This document shows, in pieces, positions 8,176 through 16,057 of a stretch of 63,649 bases of DNA; position 1 is the first letter of the stretch, and each line of letters starts with the position of its first letter. The DNA lies in the NCBI GenBank assembly GCA_019057795.1, contig JAHLWS010000063.1, positions 1 to 63,649 on the forward strand, given 5' to 3'. The translations under genes and the position numbers were made by a program. This DNA comes from Promethearchaeota archaeon (GTDB lineage: Archaea > Asgardarchaeota > Lokiarchaeia > Sigyniarchaeales > SOKP01). Below the pieces are notes generated by a model. It searched no databases. It had not been told where the DNA came from and saw only the letters and a program-made list of their open reading frames with translations.

Positions 8176-9357
8176 ATGTATGATGTAATTATTTCTGGAG
8201 CCGGCCCCGCAGGGTCAAAGTGTGCTGAGCATCTAGCTAAAAAAGGATTTAAAGTGGCGTTAATCGAACGGGATACAACTTGGAGAAAGCCAGGTGGTGG
8301 AGGTTGTAGTGTAAGATTATTCAAATATTTTCCCCAATTAAAGAAACTTGATCTTATTAATAAACACACTATAGCGATGTATTCGGCAGACTACACTAAA
8401 TTTGAATATAATTATAAAGATTATAATGAATATTCGTTTGTAATGGACAGATTAAAATTTGATAACGTAATTAGAGATATTGCAATTGACGCAGGAGCAG
8501 AACTATTTGATAAAAACATGTCATTTGATTTTGTTTATAAAAATGGACAAAAAATAGGGGTTAAAACAAAAAGTTCGAGCGGAGTTAATGAATTTTATGG
8601 CAAAATAATAATAGTTGCGGATGGTATGAGTTCCAAATTGGCATTAAAGTCTAACATAAGGCGTATTTGGAAGGTGGAAGATTTAGGCTTAGCAAAATGT
8701 GCAATTTTAGAAGGAGATAATAATTTGGATGTTAATAAGGTTTATTTTTATTTCCGTCCACATATGGGATACGGATGGATTTTTCCTATTTCTGATAAAC
8801 GCTTCAATGTTGGAGTTATTACATATAATAAGGATAATTATAGATTTAATGCGATAACTCTTTTTAAAAAGTTTTTAAAAGACCCAAATATCCAACAGCT
8901 CTTATATAAATCAAATTATAGCGAGATATGGTCTGGAGCTTTTCCTGAACCTGCGTGCGGTGTGCTTGAAAAAAGCCTATACGATAACAATTTAATGATT
9001 ATTGGGGATGCAGCTGGTTTCGTTGCACCCATAACGGGGGAGGGAATTCACGCAGGCGTAGTGTCCGGTCAAATTGCTGCTGAAACGGCTGTGGGTGCTT
9101 TAGAAAGAAACGATTTCTCTACCAAGGTTCTACAGGAGTATAAACGACATCCAAACATCAAAAAAATAATTAGGAACTTTAAATTAATGAAGTCATTTGG
9201 AAATTTCTTTTACGAAAAAAACGGTTTATATCTAAGTAATACATTCAAAATTGCTGAACAAGATCCAGAATTTAAAAAGATCGTGGCTGATGTATTTCTA
9301 TTCAATAAAATACCACCGAAAGATTTTATTGTAAAAATTAAAAATTATAAAACTTGA
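8176..9357 (+). CDS. Geranylgeranyl reductase family FAD enzyme
   Basis: A 393-residue flavoprotein. The N-terminal Rossmann motif is IISGAGPAGSKCAEHLAKKG (residues 5-24), followed by the acidic end of strand 2 (IERD). The family-typical GDAAGFVAPITGEGI segment lies near residue 280, and the PGGGGCSVR loop after the first helix is also typical. Members saturate the isoprenoid chains of archaeal membrane lipids (digeranylgeranylglycerophospholipid reductase) or related quinone or chlorophyll chains. A role in lipid saturation at the membrane is likely but the exact substrate is not shown. It is flanked by a small paralogue gene and a TnpB element and not in a lipid operon. Confidence 0.88.
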   Translation: MYDVIISGAGPAGSKCAEHLAKKGFKVALIERDTTWRKPGGGGCSVRLFKYFPQLKKLDLINKHTIAMYSADYTKFEYNYKDYNEYSFVMDRLKFDNVIRDIAIDAGAELFDKNMSFDFVYKNGQKIGVKTKSSSGVNEFYGKIIIVADGMSSKLALKSNIRRIWKVEDLGLAKCAILEGDNNLDVNKVYFYFRPHMGYGWIFPISDKRFNVGVITYNKDNYRFNAITLFKKFLKDPNIQQLLYKSNYSEIWSGAFPEPACGVLEKSLYDNNLMIIGDAAGFVAPITGEGIHAGVVSGQIAAETAVGALERNDFSTKVLQEYKRHPNIKKIIRNFKLMKSFGNFFYEKNGLYLSNTFKIAEQDPEFKKIVADVFLFNKIPPKDFIVKIKNYKT

Positions 9358-9563
9358 GTTTATTCACTTCATGCTCTACAGTAATTCGTTAATAACTTAA
9401 TGATACTTTAAAAATATAAAAAAAAAGATGTTTAGATTTTTTAGTACGATTTATTTTTACTTAGCTAGGAGCAAAAAAAGCTCACTCCTTTAAGTATGGG
9501 ATGAATTTTGCAAGAAATCATTAATTGACCTCAATATGTTGATTTAAATACTCATTTGCTCTT

Positions 9564-10844
9564 TTGAAAATAGTGAATAGAGCGTATAAATTTAGGCTTT
9601 ATCCTAATCAAAAACAGAAGGAAATATTGGACAAGACTTTTGGTAGTTGTAGATTTATTTATAACAAGATGCTGGAAGAGAGAAAGAATGTATATCAAGA
9701 ACTAAAGGATGATAAGGACGCTTTTTATGATCATAAATATAAAACCGAAAGACAATACAAGCAAGATCATTCCTTTCTAAAGGAAGTGGATTCAAAAGCA
9801 TTACAATCCGAATGGAGACATCTCAAATCTGCCTATGATAATTTCTTTAAAAATATAAAGAAAGGGATCAAGAAAGGATTTCCAAGATTTAAATCAAAAA
9901 GAGCAAAACAGTCTTATACGACTTATAACATAAATAATAATTGCAAGATCGATTTTGAAAACAAGAAACTAAAACTCCCCAAGATTAAGACTTGGATTAA
10001 ATATAGAGATGATAGAGTATTTATTGAAGATACTAAACACATAACTGTCTCTAAAACGAAGAGTGGAATATATTTTGCTTCAATTTTAATTGAAATCGAA
10101 TCTAATGTAATTCTTAAACAAGTTGTTGAAGAAGATAAAATAATAGGATTTGACATGAGTGCGTCTAAGTTTCTGATAGCCAAAGAACTTAAACTCTCAA
10201 GTCCCCGATTTTATAGAAAGGAAGAGTCTAAACTTAAAGGATTTCATAGAGAAGCGTCCAGAAAGGAGAAAGGCTCAAGTAATCGAAATAGAGCAAGAAT
10301 TAATTTAGCTAGACTTTATGAGAAAATTGAGAATCGAAAAAGGGATTGGATTCATAAGATTACTCATCTTTTATCCAAACATTTTGATTGCGTGATTTTG
10401 GAAAATCTAAATATTAGAGGAATGCAACGATTTAATTCTGGGCTGTCTAAGTCCGTGAGCTTGGATTTTTCTTGGAATCAATTCGTGACAATTTTGAAAT
10501 ATAAAATGGAACAAAAAGGAAAGCATTTAATTTTAGTCGATCGTTATTTTCCCAGCTCTAAGCTCTGTTCTGAATGTGGATACAGAAAAGAAGCCTTAGA
10601 ATTAAGCGAACGTGAATGGGTTTGCCCAAAATGTCAAGTCTATCACGATAGGGACGTAAACGCTTCCGTAAATCTTAGAACCGAAGGAATAAGACGCCTA
10701 AAAGAAAAAAATATCAAGATCGTTAACAACGATGAAACTACCGTAGGGACTACGGTCGATGCGTTTGGAGAGAATGTGAGCCTATTGGATCGAGAGATTC
10801 AAGAGCAATTCTCGATGAATTACGAATCCACTACTTTTAAGTAG
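9564..10844 (+). CDS. tnpB: TnpB RNA-guided endonuclease
   Basis: A 426-residue OrfB/TnpB. The N-terminal wedge starts with AYKFRLYPNQKQKEILDKTF. The split RuvC domain has all three acidic residues: Asp in IIGFDMSASKF (about residue 194), Glu in VILENLNIRGM (about 279) and Asp in HDRDVNASVNL (about 364). A zinc ribbon CSEC...CPKC separates the last two. The gene therefore looks catalytically intact, though the first motif reads GFDMS instead of the usual GIDxG. TnpB proteins use an RNA from the element's right end to cut donor-site DNA and keep the element in place. The C-terminus after residue 375 is a variable tail, and the stop codon lies inside the right-end hairpin. Confidence 0.95.
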   Translation: MKIVNRAYKFRLYPNQKQKEILDKTFGSCRFIYNKMLEERKNVYQELKDDKDAFYDHKYKTERQYKQDHSFLKEVDSKALQSEWRHLKSAYDNFFKNIKKGIKKGFPRFKSKRAKQSYTTYNINNNCKIDFENKKLKLPKIKTWIKYRDDRVFIEDTKHITVSKTKSGIYFASILIEIESNVILKQVVEEDKIIGFDMSASKFLIAKELKLSSPRFYRKEESKLKGFHREASRKEKGSSNRNRARINLARLYEKIENRKRDWIHKITHLLSKHFDCVILENLNIRGMQRFNSGLSKSVSLDFSWNQFVTILKYKMEQKGKHLILVDRYFPSSKLCSECGYRKEALELSEREWVCPKCQVYHDRDVNASVNLRTEGIRRLKEKNIKIVNNDETTVGTTVDAFGENVSLLDREIQEQFSMNYESTTFK

Positions 10845-10855
10845 TGGTAGTTCAA
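10828..10855 (+). ncRNA. Right-end hairpin / 3' part of the TnpB guide RNA scaffold
   Basis: CCACTACTT and AAGTAGTGG (10828-10847) form a self-complementary stem overlapping the last codons and stop of tnpB, followed by TAGTTCAA. In characterised TnpB systems the guide RNA consists of the 3' end of the element plus about 16-20 bases of flank. The natural guide would then start near 10856. Confidence 0.6.
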
Positions 10856-11157
10856 TCCCATTTCATCCCTATTAAGTTATAACTATCAGATACACCTATT
10901 AAGACTTCAATTTGAATGCGATAACCTTCAATTTGATTAAATGGCATAAAATATTTATAGATTTCCATAAAAGCATCTTCTGCTTTTTCCTTCTCAGTAT
11001 AAATTAAATGATATTGCTTCATACCATCAGTTCCGGCGGCAGTATTGAAAACACGCCATTTTTTCACATATGGTACTTTTCTCGGCTGTTTAAAATACAA
11101 TTTCGCTACTTCAATTGATTGGTGATTGGGATAATTTACAGCTACCATATAGATCAT
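10852..11157 (-). CDS. Small conserved protein, paralogue of the gene at 7709
   Basis: A 101-residue alpha/beta protein matching the one at 7709..8005 in layout: N-terminal strand, FKQPRKVPYVKKWRV core, a YxLIYTEKEKAEDA segment, then FNQIEGYRIQIEVLIG and a C-terminal Leu-Ile-Gly. The function is unknown. Its TGA stop (10852-10854) lies inside the TTCAA right end of the TnpB element, so insertion of the element may have replaced the last residues. The sequence after Leu-Ile-Gly (Met-Lys-Trp-Asp) has no counterpart in the paralogue. A small dimeric ligand-binding role is conceivable but not shown. Confidence 0.7.
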   Translation of the reverse strand: MIYMVAVNYPNHQSIEVAKLYFKQPRKVPYVKKWRVFNTAAGTDGMKQYHLIYTEKEKAEDAFMEIYKYFMPFNQIEGYRIQIEVLIGVSDSYNLIGMKWD

Positions 11158-11252
11158 TCTTTTTTCACCTCATTAATAAAGTTCAAATGTTTTGAATTTC
11201 AAAACAATGCTTATTTATTCTTAATTATTATTTAAATTTTTCCATTTTTGTC

Positions 11253-11501
11253 AAAAAAAAGATTATTTTATTTGGAAGTTTCTCCGGGGGAGATTATCAT
11301 GAAAATATTGATATAGATTTAATTATTATAGGTAATTTTAGTAAAAGGTTTTATGATAGAATCGGAAAAATACTAGATTTAGTCCCAAGCGATTAATATA
11401 TTGAACCTTTAGTTTATACTAAAGAAGAATTTAACAAATTGAATGAAAATGGTAATCATTTTATTTTAACTGCGAAATCTGATGTATTGAACTTGATTTA
11501 G
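11253..11501 (+). pseudogene. Remnant of a nucleotidyltransferase-fold (MNT-type) gene
   Basis: A frame without a good start encodes LFGSFSGGDYHENIDIDLII, the G-S-x-x-x-G-D...DIDL signature of minimal nucleotidyltransferases with both metal-binding Asp. It continues as GNFSKRFYDRIGKILDLVPS to an in-frame TAA at 11394-11396. After it the same frame goes on with EPLVYTKEEFNKL to a TAG at 11499. The signature, the internal stop and the lack of a start codon indicate a decayed gene. Families of this kind include MntA antitoxins and archaeal nucleotidyltransferases; no HEPN partner is nearby. Confidence 0.7.
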
Positions 11502-11504
11502 TAG

Positions 11505-12050
11505 TTATTCGTTCTCATTAGATGCCTTATACATTTCTAAAGCTAATTTAGAAAATGCATCGTCTACTTTAGTGCCAAGTTTCGCGCTTGTTTCATAATA
11601 TTCGCGAGCTGTCAATGCTTGTTTGAGGTTATTGGTATCTTCAAGTTTAATAACTCTATTTTCATAATTTAGCAAATCAAGCTTGTTCCCTACTAAAATA
11701 TTTGGTTGCACGCCTATTTTACTCTCTACTTCTTCTTTCCATGTTAGTAAATTATCGAAAGTTTCTCTACGCGTTAAATCGAAAGTATATACAATTCCTT
11801 TCGCACCTTTATAAAACGCGTATCTAACCCATCTAAAACGAGGTTGTCCAGCTAAATCCCATACTTGTAATGTCAATACATTCTGAACATTTGGTATTTT
11901 GACATATTTCACAAAAAAGTTAGAACCAATCGTTCTTTGGGCGTCTGGAACAAACCTTCTCTTTAGATATTGATTTAGCAGAGTAGTTTTTCCTACTTCA
12001 GAATCTCCGACAATACAAACTTTATAAAATAACTTGTTGTACACAACCAT
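11505..12050 (-). CDS. Ras/Rab-like small GTPase
   Basis: A 181-residue GTPase with all G boxes intact: G1 GDSEVGKT (15-22), G2 Thr40 in RTIGSNF, G3 WDLAGQ (64-69, with the catalytic Gln), G4 NKLD (122-125) and G5 ETSAK (153-157). The DLAGQ form and overall length place it near eukaryotic Rab/Ras proteins, a class expanded in Asgard archaea. No C-terminal prenylation Cys is present, so membrane attachment would need another mechanism. It is divergent from a coiled-coil protein gene (12194), with 143 bp between the starts holding both promoters. That pairing suggests a functional link, possibly GTPase and effector, which is inference. Confidence 0.93.
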   Translation of the reverse strand: MVVYNKLFYKVCIVGDSEVGKTTLLNQYLKRRFVPDAQRTIGSNFFVKYVKIPNVQNVLTLQVWDLAGQPRFRWVRYAFYKGAKGIVYTFDLTRRETFDNLLTWKEEVESKIGVQPNILVGNKLDLLNYENRVIKLEDTNNLKQALTAREYYETSAKLGTKVDDAFSKLALEMYKASNENE

Positions 12051-12193
12051 TTTTGACTTGCTTAACAGATATGCCTAATTTTAATTGTGATATAAAGTTT
12101 ATAATTTTATATTTAAGCATAAATTTATTTTAAGAGTAAGTTTTTATTTTAAATAGAATAAAGTAATTAATCAACAAACTTCGACTTTTTACA

Positions 12194-13450
12194 ATGAGTA
12201 AGGATTTAAAAAATTTAATAGAGATGGCTGAAGAGGACGAAAAAACTCGAGCTCAGTTGGAAGAAAATGTTGAAACCCTGAAGCGCGAGATCGCTAAGTT
12301 AAATAAAAAGTTAAAAGAGAAAACGTCTTTAGTCAAAATTGATTCTGTGAAGCCTGCTGAAGAATTTAAAGAATCTGAAGAAATATATATTTTAAAAGGT
12401 TTAATAGCTTCACAGAAGCAAGAGCTAACAAGAAAAATTAGGGAGAATGAGACCCTACAACAGAAGATGGAAGAAGTAAATCTCGAATTAGAAAATTTCA
12501 GAGAGACTCTTACTGATTCTGTTAAAGACCAAGTTTTAATAAAAACTCAAAATTCGCTTAATAATCTGATTGAAGATTACGGTAGGTTGGAGGGTAATAT
12601 TAAATCGTTAAACGAAAAAATCTCTGAATTAGAGAAAGAAAATAAACTACTGACTGAAAGCTCAACGAATTTAAAAGCTGAAAGCTCTAATGTGGAACAT
12701 CTGGAAACGGAAATATACAGACTAAAAAATCAACTAAACGATTTTGAAAGAAGTAAAAAATTACTCGAAGATAACATTCATACATTAAAAAGCAAGCAAA
12801 GTTCAGTTATTGAATTAGAGAAAGCTTTAGAGAGCTTAGAGAACAGAAATATAGAATTAAAAGAAGAAACACAACAATTAAAAAAAGAAATAAAAGCCGC
12901 AAAGACAGAGCTATTTAAATTTTCCATAAAAGAAGAGAGAGTATCCGATTTAAAGAATAAAATCGAAGAGCTAAAAAAAGAAAACATAAATCTTAAAGAA
13001 AAAGATACGCTTTTGTTAGCTAAAACTATAACTGCGATAAATGTGCAACAAAAAAAACACACACCAGTTTTAAAAGATATATCATCAAAAACAGAAAAAG
13101 TTTCAGAAGTTGATTTAGAAGTAAAGCAAGAAATAAAGCAAGAGAAGGCAAAAGAACAATCAAAAGTTTTACTACAAAAGCCAGAAATAAAAAGCGATTT
13201 GATTACAACTGATATTAAGACGGATTTGAGCCAAACTTCAGAAACTGAAGAATTAGGGATTAAGGACGAGATACCAATAGAATCGTCTGAGGAAATAGTT
13301 ATACGCAAAAAAAAGTGTCCAAATTGTGGAAATACTAATAAAGCGCAAATTCGTGAAGTTGACGATAAAACCAGAATAATATACACTTATCCAAAGATAT
13401 ACGCTAAAATGTATAAATGCGGTCAATGCGGAGCGGAATGGCGAAAATAA
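12194..13450 (+). CDS. Long coiled-coil protein with a C-terminal zinc ribbon
   Basis: 418 residues. Residues about 5-285 are almost continuous heptad-type coiled coil, rich in Lys, Glu, Leu and Asn. Residues 290-370 are a low-complexity Lys/Glu/Ser/Thr linker. The last 45 residues form a ribbon, KKCPNCGNTNKAQ...YKCGQCGAEW, similar to the TFIIS/Rpb9-type zinc ribbon. The protein could be a rod-like tether with a binding head. Its family is not recognised. It shares a divergent promoter region with a Rab-like GTPase; in eukaryotes long coiled coils often serve as Rab effectors, but that analogy is speculative here. Confidence 0.75.
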   Translation: MSKDLKNLIEMAEEDEKTRAQLEENVETLKREIAKLNKKLKEKTSLVKIDSVKPAEEFKESEEIYILKGLIASQKQELTRKIRENETLQQKMEEVNLELENFRETLTDSVKDQVLIKTQNSLNNLIEDYGRLEGNIKSLNEKISELEKENKLLTESSTNLKAESSNVEHLETEIYRLKNQLNDFERSKKLLEDNIHTLKSKQSSVIELEKALESLENRNIELKEETQQLKKEIKAAKTELFKFSIKEERVSDLKNKIEELKKENINLKEKDTLLLAKTITAINVQQKKHTPVLKDISSKTEKVSEVDLEVKQEIKQEKAKEQSKVLLQKPEIKSDLITTDIKTDLSQTSETEELGIKDEIPIESSEEIVIRKKKCPNCGNTNKAQIREVDDKTRIIYTYPKIYAKMYKCGQCGAEWRK

Positions 13451-13496
13451 TAAGCGATTGTTTAGAGTAAAAATTAAAAATTTATATCACTAATCT

Positions 13497-13970
13497 TTAA
13501 GACTTAAATTGTCGAGTAAAATTCTTGATTTCGTCTGAATGAAGCTCTTTTTTAATATCTTTTTTAGTTATTGCAAGCGTTGATACAGGTGTCTTCTCGC
13601 ATAATTTTGCCATGCTTTCAAAAGTTTCAGGTCCACCCCTACCACCCATTGCACAAAAAAAAGCTACGCTTTTAAATCGGTTTTTATTTTCAGTAATATA
13701 TGTTCTTATTGCAGGAGTCATTCTCTTGTTCCAAATAGGAGTTCCGAGAATAACTGCGTCGTATAATTTAGGATCTTTCTGGATTGTTTTAATAATTGTC
13801 AATTTTTCCCTTGTAGCAGCAAAACCTGATTTTAAAAAGCCAATAATAAATCCTTTTCGCTTTTTAGTATCAATAATTTCTTCATATTCACAGTTCATCT
13901 CTGTCGAAATCAATTCAGCAATTTTTTTAGTTGTACCTGTTCTTGAATAAAATACCAATAAACATTTCAT
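13497..13970 (-). CDS. Flavodoxin-family protein
   Basis: 157 residues beginning MKCLLVFYSRTGTTKKIAEL, the flavodoxin FMN-phosphate loop (S-R-T-G-T-T). The second FMN-binding region is LGTPIWNKRMTPAIRTYI and the third FFCAMGGRGGPETF. The length fits a short-chain flavodoxin. It is a one- or two-electron carrier in the cytosol, partner unknown. It lies next to a Ddn-like reductase gene on the same strand, about 100 bp away, so both may belong to flavin-based redox metabolism, but co-transcription is not evident. Confidence 0.88.
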   Translation of the reverse strand: MKCLLVFYSRTGTTKKIAELISTEMNCEYEEIIDTKKRKGFIIGFLKSGFAATREKLTIIKTIQKDPKLYDAVILGTPIWNKRMTPAIRTYITENKNRFKSVAFFCAMGGRGGPETFESMAKLCEKTPVSTLAITKKDIKKELHSDEIKNFTRQFKS

Positions 13971-14071
13971 AATAAATGATTTAATTCTCTAAAAATATAA
14001 AATTATTGGTAATAATTAACAAAATCAGTCTTTTTTTTTCATATGAAAAATTCTTAACCTAAGTTCTCTTT

Positions 14072-14632
14072 TTATTTCGGATGCAACCTAATAATTGTAA
14101 TCGTATTCAACATATTTGAGAAATCGGTGGTTTCTGGATCGTCAATTTTCGGATTCCAACCGAAAAGCATTTTTGCTGACCTTCCGTGGTTTGTCACGTA
14201 CCATTTCATAACATTGAGCTTTTGATCCTCATCAGTTACATATTCTAATTGTGGTTGGAAACGGTGGAAGCCGTGTCTTACCGATATAGCATCTGGATAA
14301 ACACGCATATTTTTCATCCACCCAGCCTCTTCTCCTCTACTAGAGAAGATCGTTATAGCGCCTTCAATCCAATGGTATTCTAATGGTGTCCTCCTTTTTT
14401 TTCCAGTTATTCTTCCTTTTGTCGTCAGAACGAGAAATATTCTCCCAAAGCCAATAAGTGGGAAAATTCTTAGTCGGTATAAAGGAAGGACTAGAAATTT
14501 ATTTGCAATTCTCCACTTTCTAAGCGTTTTTTTCCTAATATTCTCATCTTCGTGATTTAAATTATAAAGCGGAGAACCTGGTCTTGGTAAAAGTTCTTCT
14601 TCGTTTGATTTAACCTTTTTTGAGGGCATCAA
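14072..14632 (-). CDS. Ddn-like deazaflavin (F420)-dependent nitroreductase family protein
   Basis: 186 residues. The region from about residue 50 has the family layout: PLIGFGRIFLVLTTKGRITG followed by KKRRTPLEYHW, then IFSSRGEEAGWMKNMRVYPD. This is the split-barrel fold of DUF385/Ddn proteins, which bind F420 or FMN and reduce quinones or nitro compounds. The N-terminal 45 residues are polar and probably helical. F420 is made by many archaea, which fits. The start could be either of two adjacent ATGs. The physiological substrate is unknown. Confidence 0.82.
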   Translation of the reverse strand: MMPSKKVKSNEEELLPRPGSPLYNLNHEDENIRKKTLRKWRIANKFLVLPLYRLRIFPLIGFGRIFLVLTTKGRITGKKRRTPLEYHWIEGAITIFSSRGEEAGWMKNMRVYPDAISVRHGFHRFQPQLEYVTDEDQKLNVMKWYVTNHGRSAKMLFGWNPKIDDPETTDFSNMLNTITIIRLHPK

Positions 14633-14850
14633 TCTTGTTCCTCCAAATAATATATGGTGTTCATTATTATAAATATAATTTAAAATTTTAAAATACTAAA
14701 GTTCTGAGTTTGGATAGTATAAAATTTATAACTAATAGAAGAAAAAGTTAAAAGTTTTTTATTCTTATTAATAACTCTTTAAAACGATTTATAGTTATTG
14801 TTAAATAAATATTAAAGATTTTTAAATGATGTAGTTTTTACAAACTAGCA

Positions 14851-15870
14851 ATGATTTTAATTTCAATTCTATTCTTGATAATAGGCTTTATAGGGCTGAC
14901 CATAGGATCAAAATTCATAATAATCGGACTCGAAAATATTGCCGATCGCTTACATATTAGTCATATAATGGTGGGTCTCACGATTTTAGCGATTGGGACC
15001 AGTTTACCTGAAATTGCCGTGAGCGTAATGGGCGGTTTTGATAAGCTTTTAGGTATAGATCCAAATATTGATGGAATAGTCATTGGAAATAAAGTAGGTT
15101 CTTTTTTAATTCAAATCACTTTAATTATTGGAATTTTAGCTTTGACCCAGCCGCTCATCGTTAGTAAGTGGGAATTGAGAAGAGAAGGTCCTATGCTTTT
15201 CATCTCTCTATTGATTTTTCTTATTTTTTCCCTTGATGGAATTATTACTCAATTTGAAGCGCTATTAATGATAATTTCATATTTCTTATACCTCATATTA
15301 ATAATCTGGAGCGAAACGCGTTTGGCAAAAACTAAACCGGAAGTTCGCTTTGCTGATAAAGAACGCCTAGATCCTATGAGTTTTGACGCAATTGAGAGCC
15401 CTCACAAAACAAAGTCCCTTTTTAAAGATATAAGTTTTACTTTAATTGGTCTTCTAATTTTATTAGTCGCAGCAGAATTCACATTACTCTCTTCTCACGA
15501 TTTAGCGAGGGAGTTTAACATTCCCGAAAATGTAATAGGAATATTAATCGTAGGCTTTGGCACAAGTTTGCCAGAACTAGTAGCTGATTTAACAGCTATA
15601 AGGAGAGGGTCTTATGGAATCGCTATCGGTGATATATTAGGCTCCAATATATGTGATATCTTATTAGCTACAGGTTCAGGAGCAATAATAATTAGTTTTA
15701 ACGTTCCAATGGTAATTCTGATTTTCGATCTTCCTGTTCTCTTTTTAGCGTTATCAATTACGTTATATCTACTATGGACCCACAAAACTTTGAAAAAATG
15801 GGAAGGAGCGTTCTTAATTGGTTTTTATGGCATCTATGTAATCGTAAAATTATTATTCTTTCAAATTTAA
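14851..15870 (+). CDS. Sodium/calcium exchanger-type cation antiporter (CaCA superfamily)
   Basis: A 339-residue membrane protein with two inverted repeats of about five helices. Each repeat holds an alpha motif: GLTILAIGTSLPEIAVS near residue 42 and GILIVGFGTSLPELVADL near residue 230. The G-T-S-L-P-E cores with acidic ligands are those of YrbG/NCX-type exchangers. A cytosolic loop around residues 150-190 joins the halves. It exports calcium (or another cation) in exchange for sodium or protons. It is transcribed alone, and the start at 14851 leads directly into the first helix. Confidence 0.93.
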   Translation: MILISILFLIIGFIGLTIGSKFIIIGLENIADRLHISHIMVGLTILAIGTSLPEIAVSVMGGFDKLLGIDPNIDGIVIGNKVGSFLIQITLIIGILALTQPLIVSKWELRREGPMLFISLLIFLIFSLDGIITQFEALLMIISYFLYLILIIWSETRLAKTKPEVRFADKERLDPMSFDAIESPHKTKSLFKDISFTLIGLLILLVAAEFTLLSSHDLAREFNIPENVIGILIVGFGTSLPELVADLTAIRRGSYGIAIGDILGSNICDILLATGSGAIIISFNVPMVILIFDLPVLFLALSITLYLLWTHKTLKKWEGAFLIGFYGIYVIVKLLFFQI

Positions 15871-16057
15871 AGGGCAATTGTTAGCAACTATAGCTTTTAA
15901 TATTTTAAATTTAAACAAATTATCGATTTACTTAAAATACACAAAAATTATATTATTGTTTATCTAAATGATATTATTTAAGAAAATAAAAAACTGGGGA
16001 TAAAAAATTCAAATAGAGCAGCAACAAAATTCAGAATGGGAAAAACGCACTTTAAAC

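Larger units (their letters stand above)
9462..10855 (+). mobile_element. IS200/IS605-type element carrying only tnpB
   Basis: The element holds one gene, tnpB, and no TnpA transposase. The right end is marked by a hairpin at 10828-10847 followed by GTAGTTCAA, typical of IS605-group ends. The left end is less certain: GGAGC-A7-GCTC at 9468-9483 followed by CACTCCTTTAAGTATGGGAT resembles left-end structures of this group, so 9462 is approximate. Without TnpA it would need a helper in trans to move. Confidence 0.7.
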
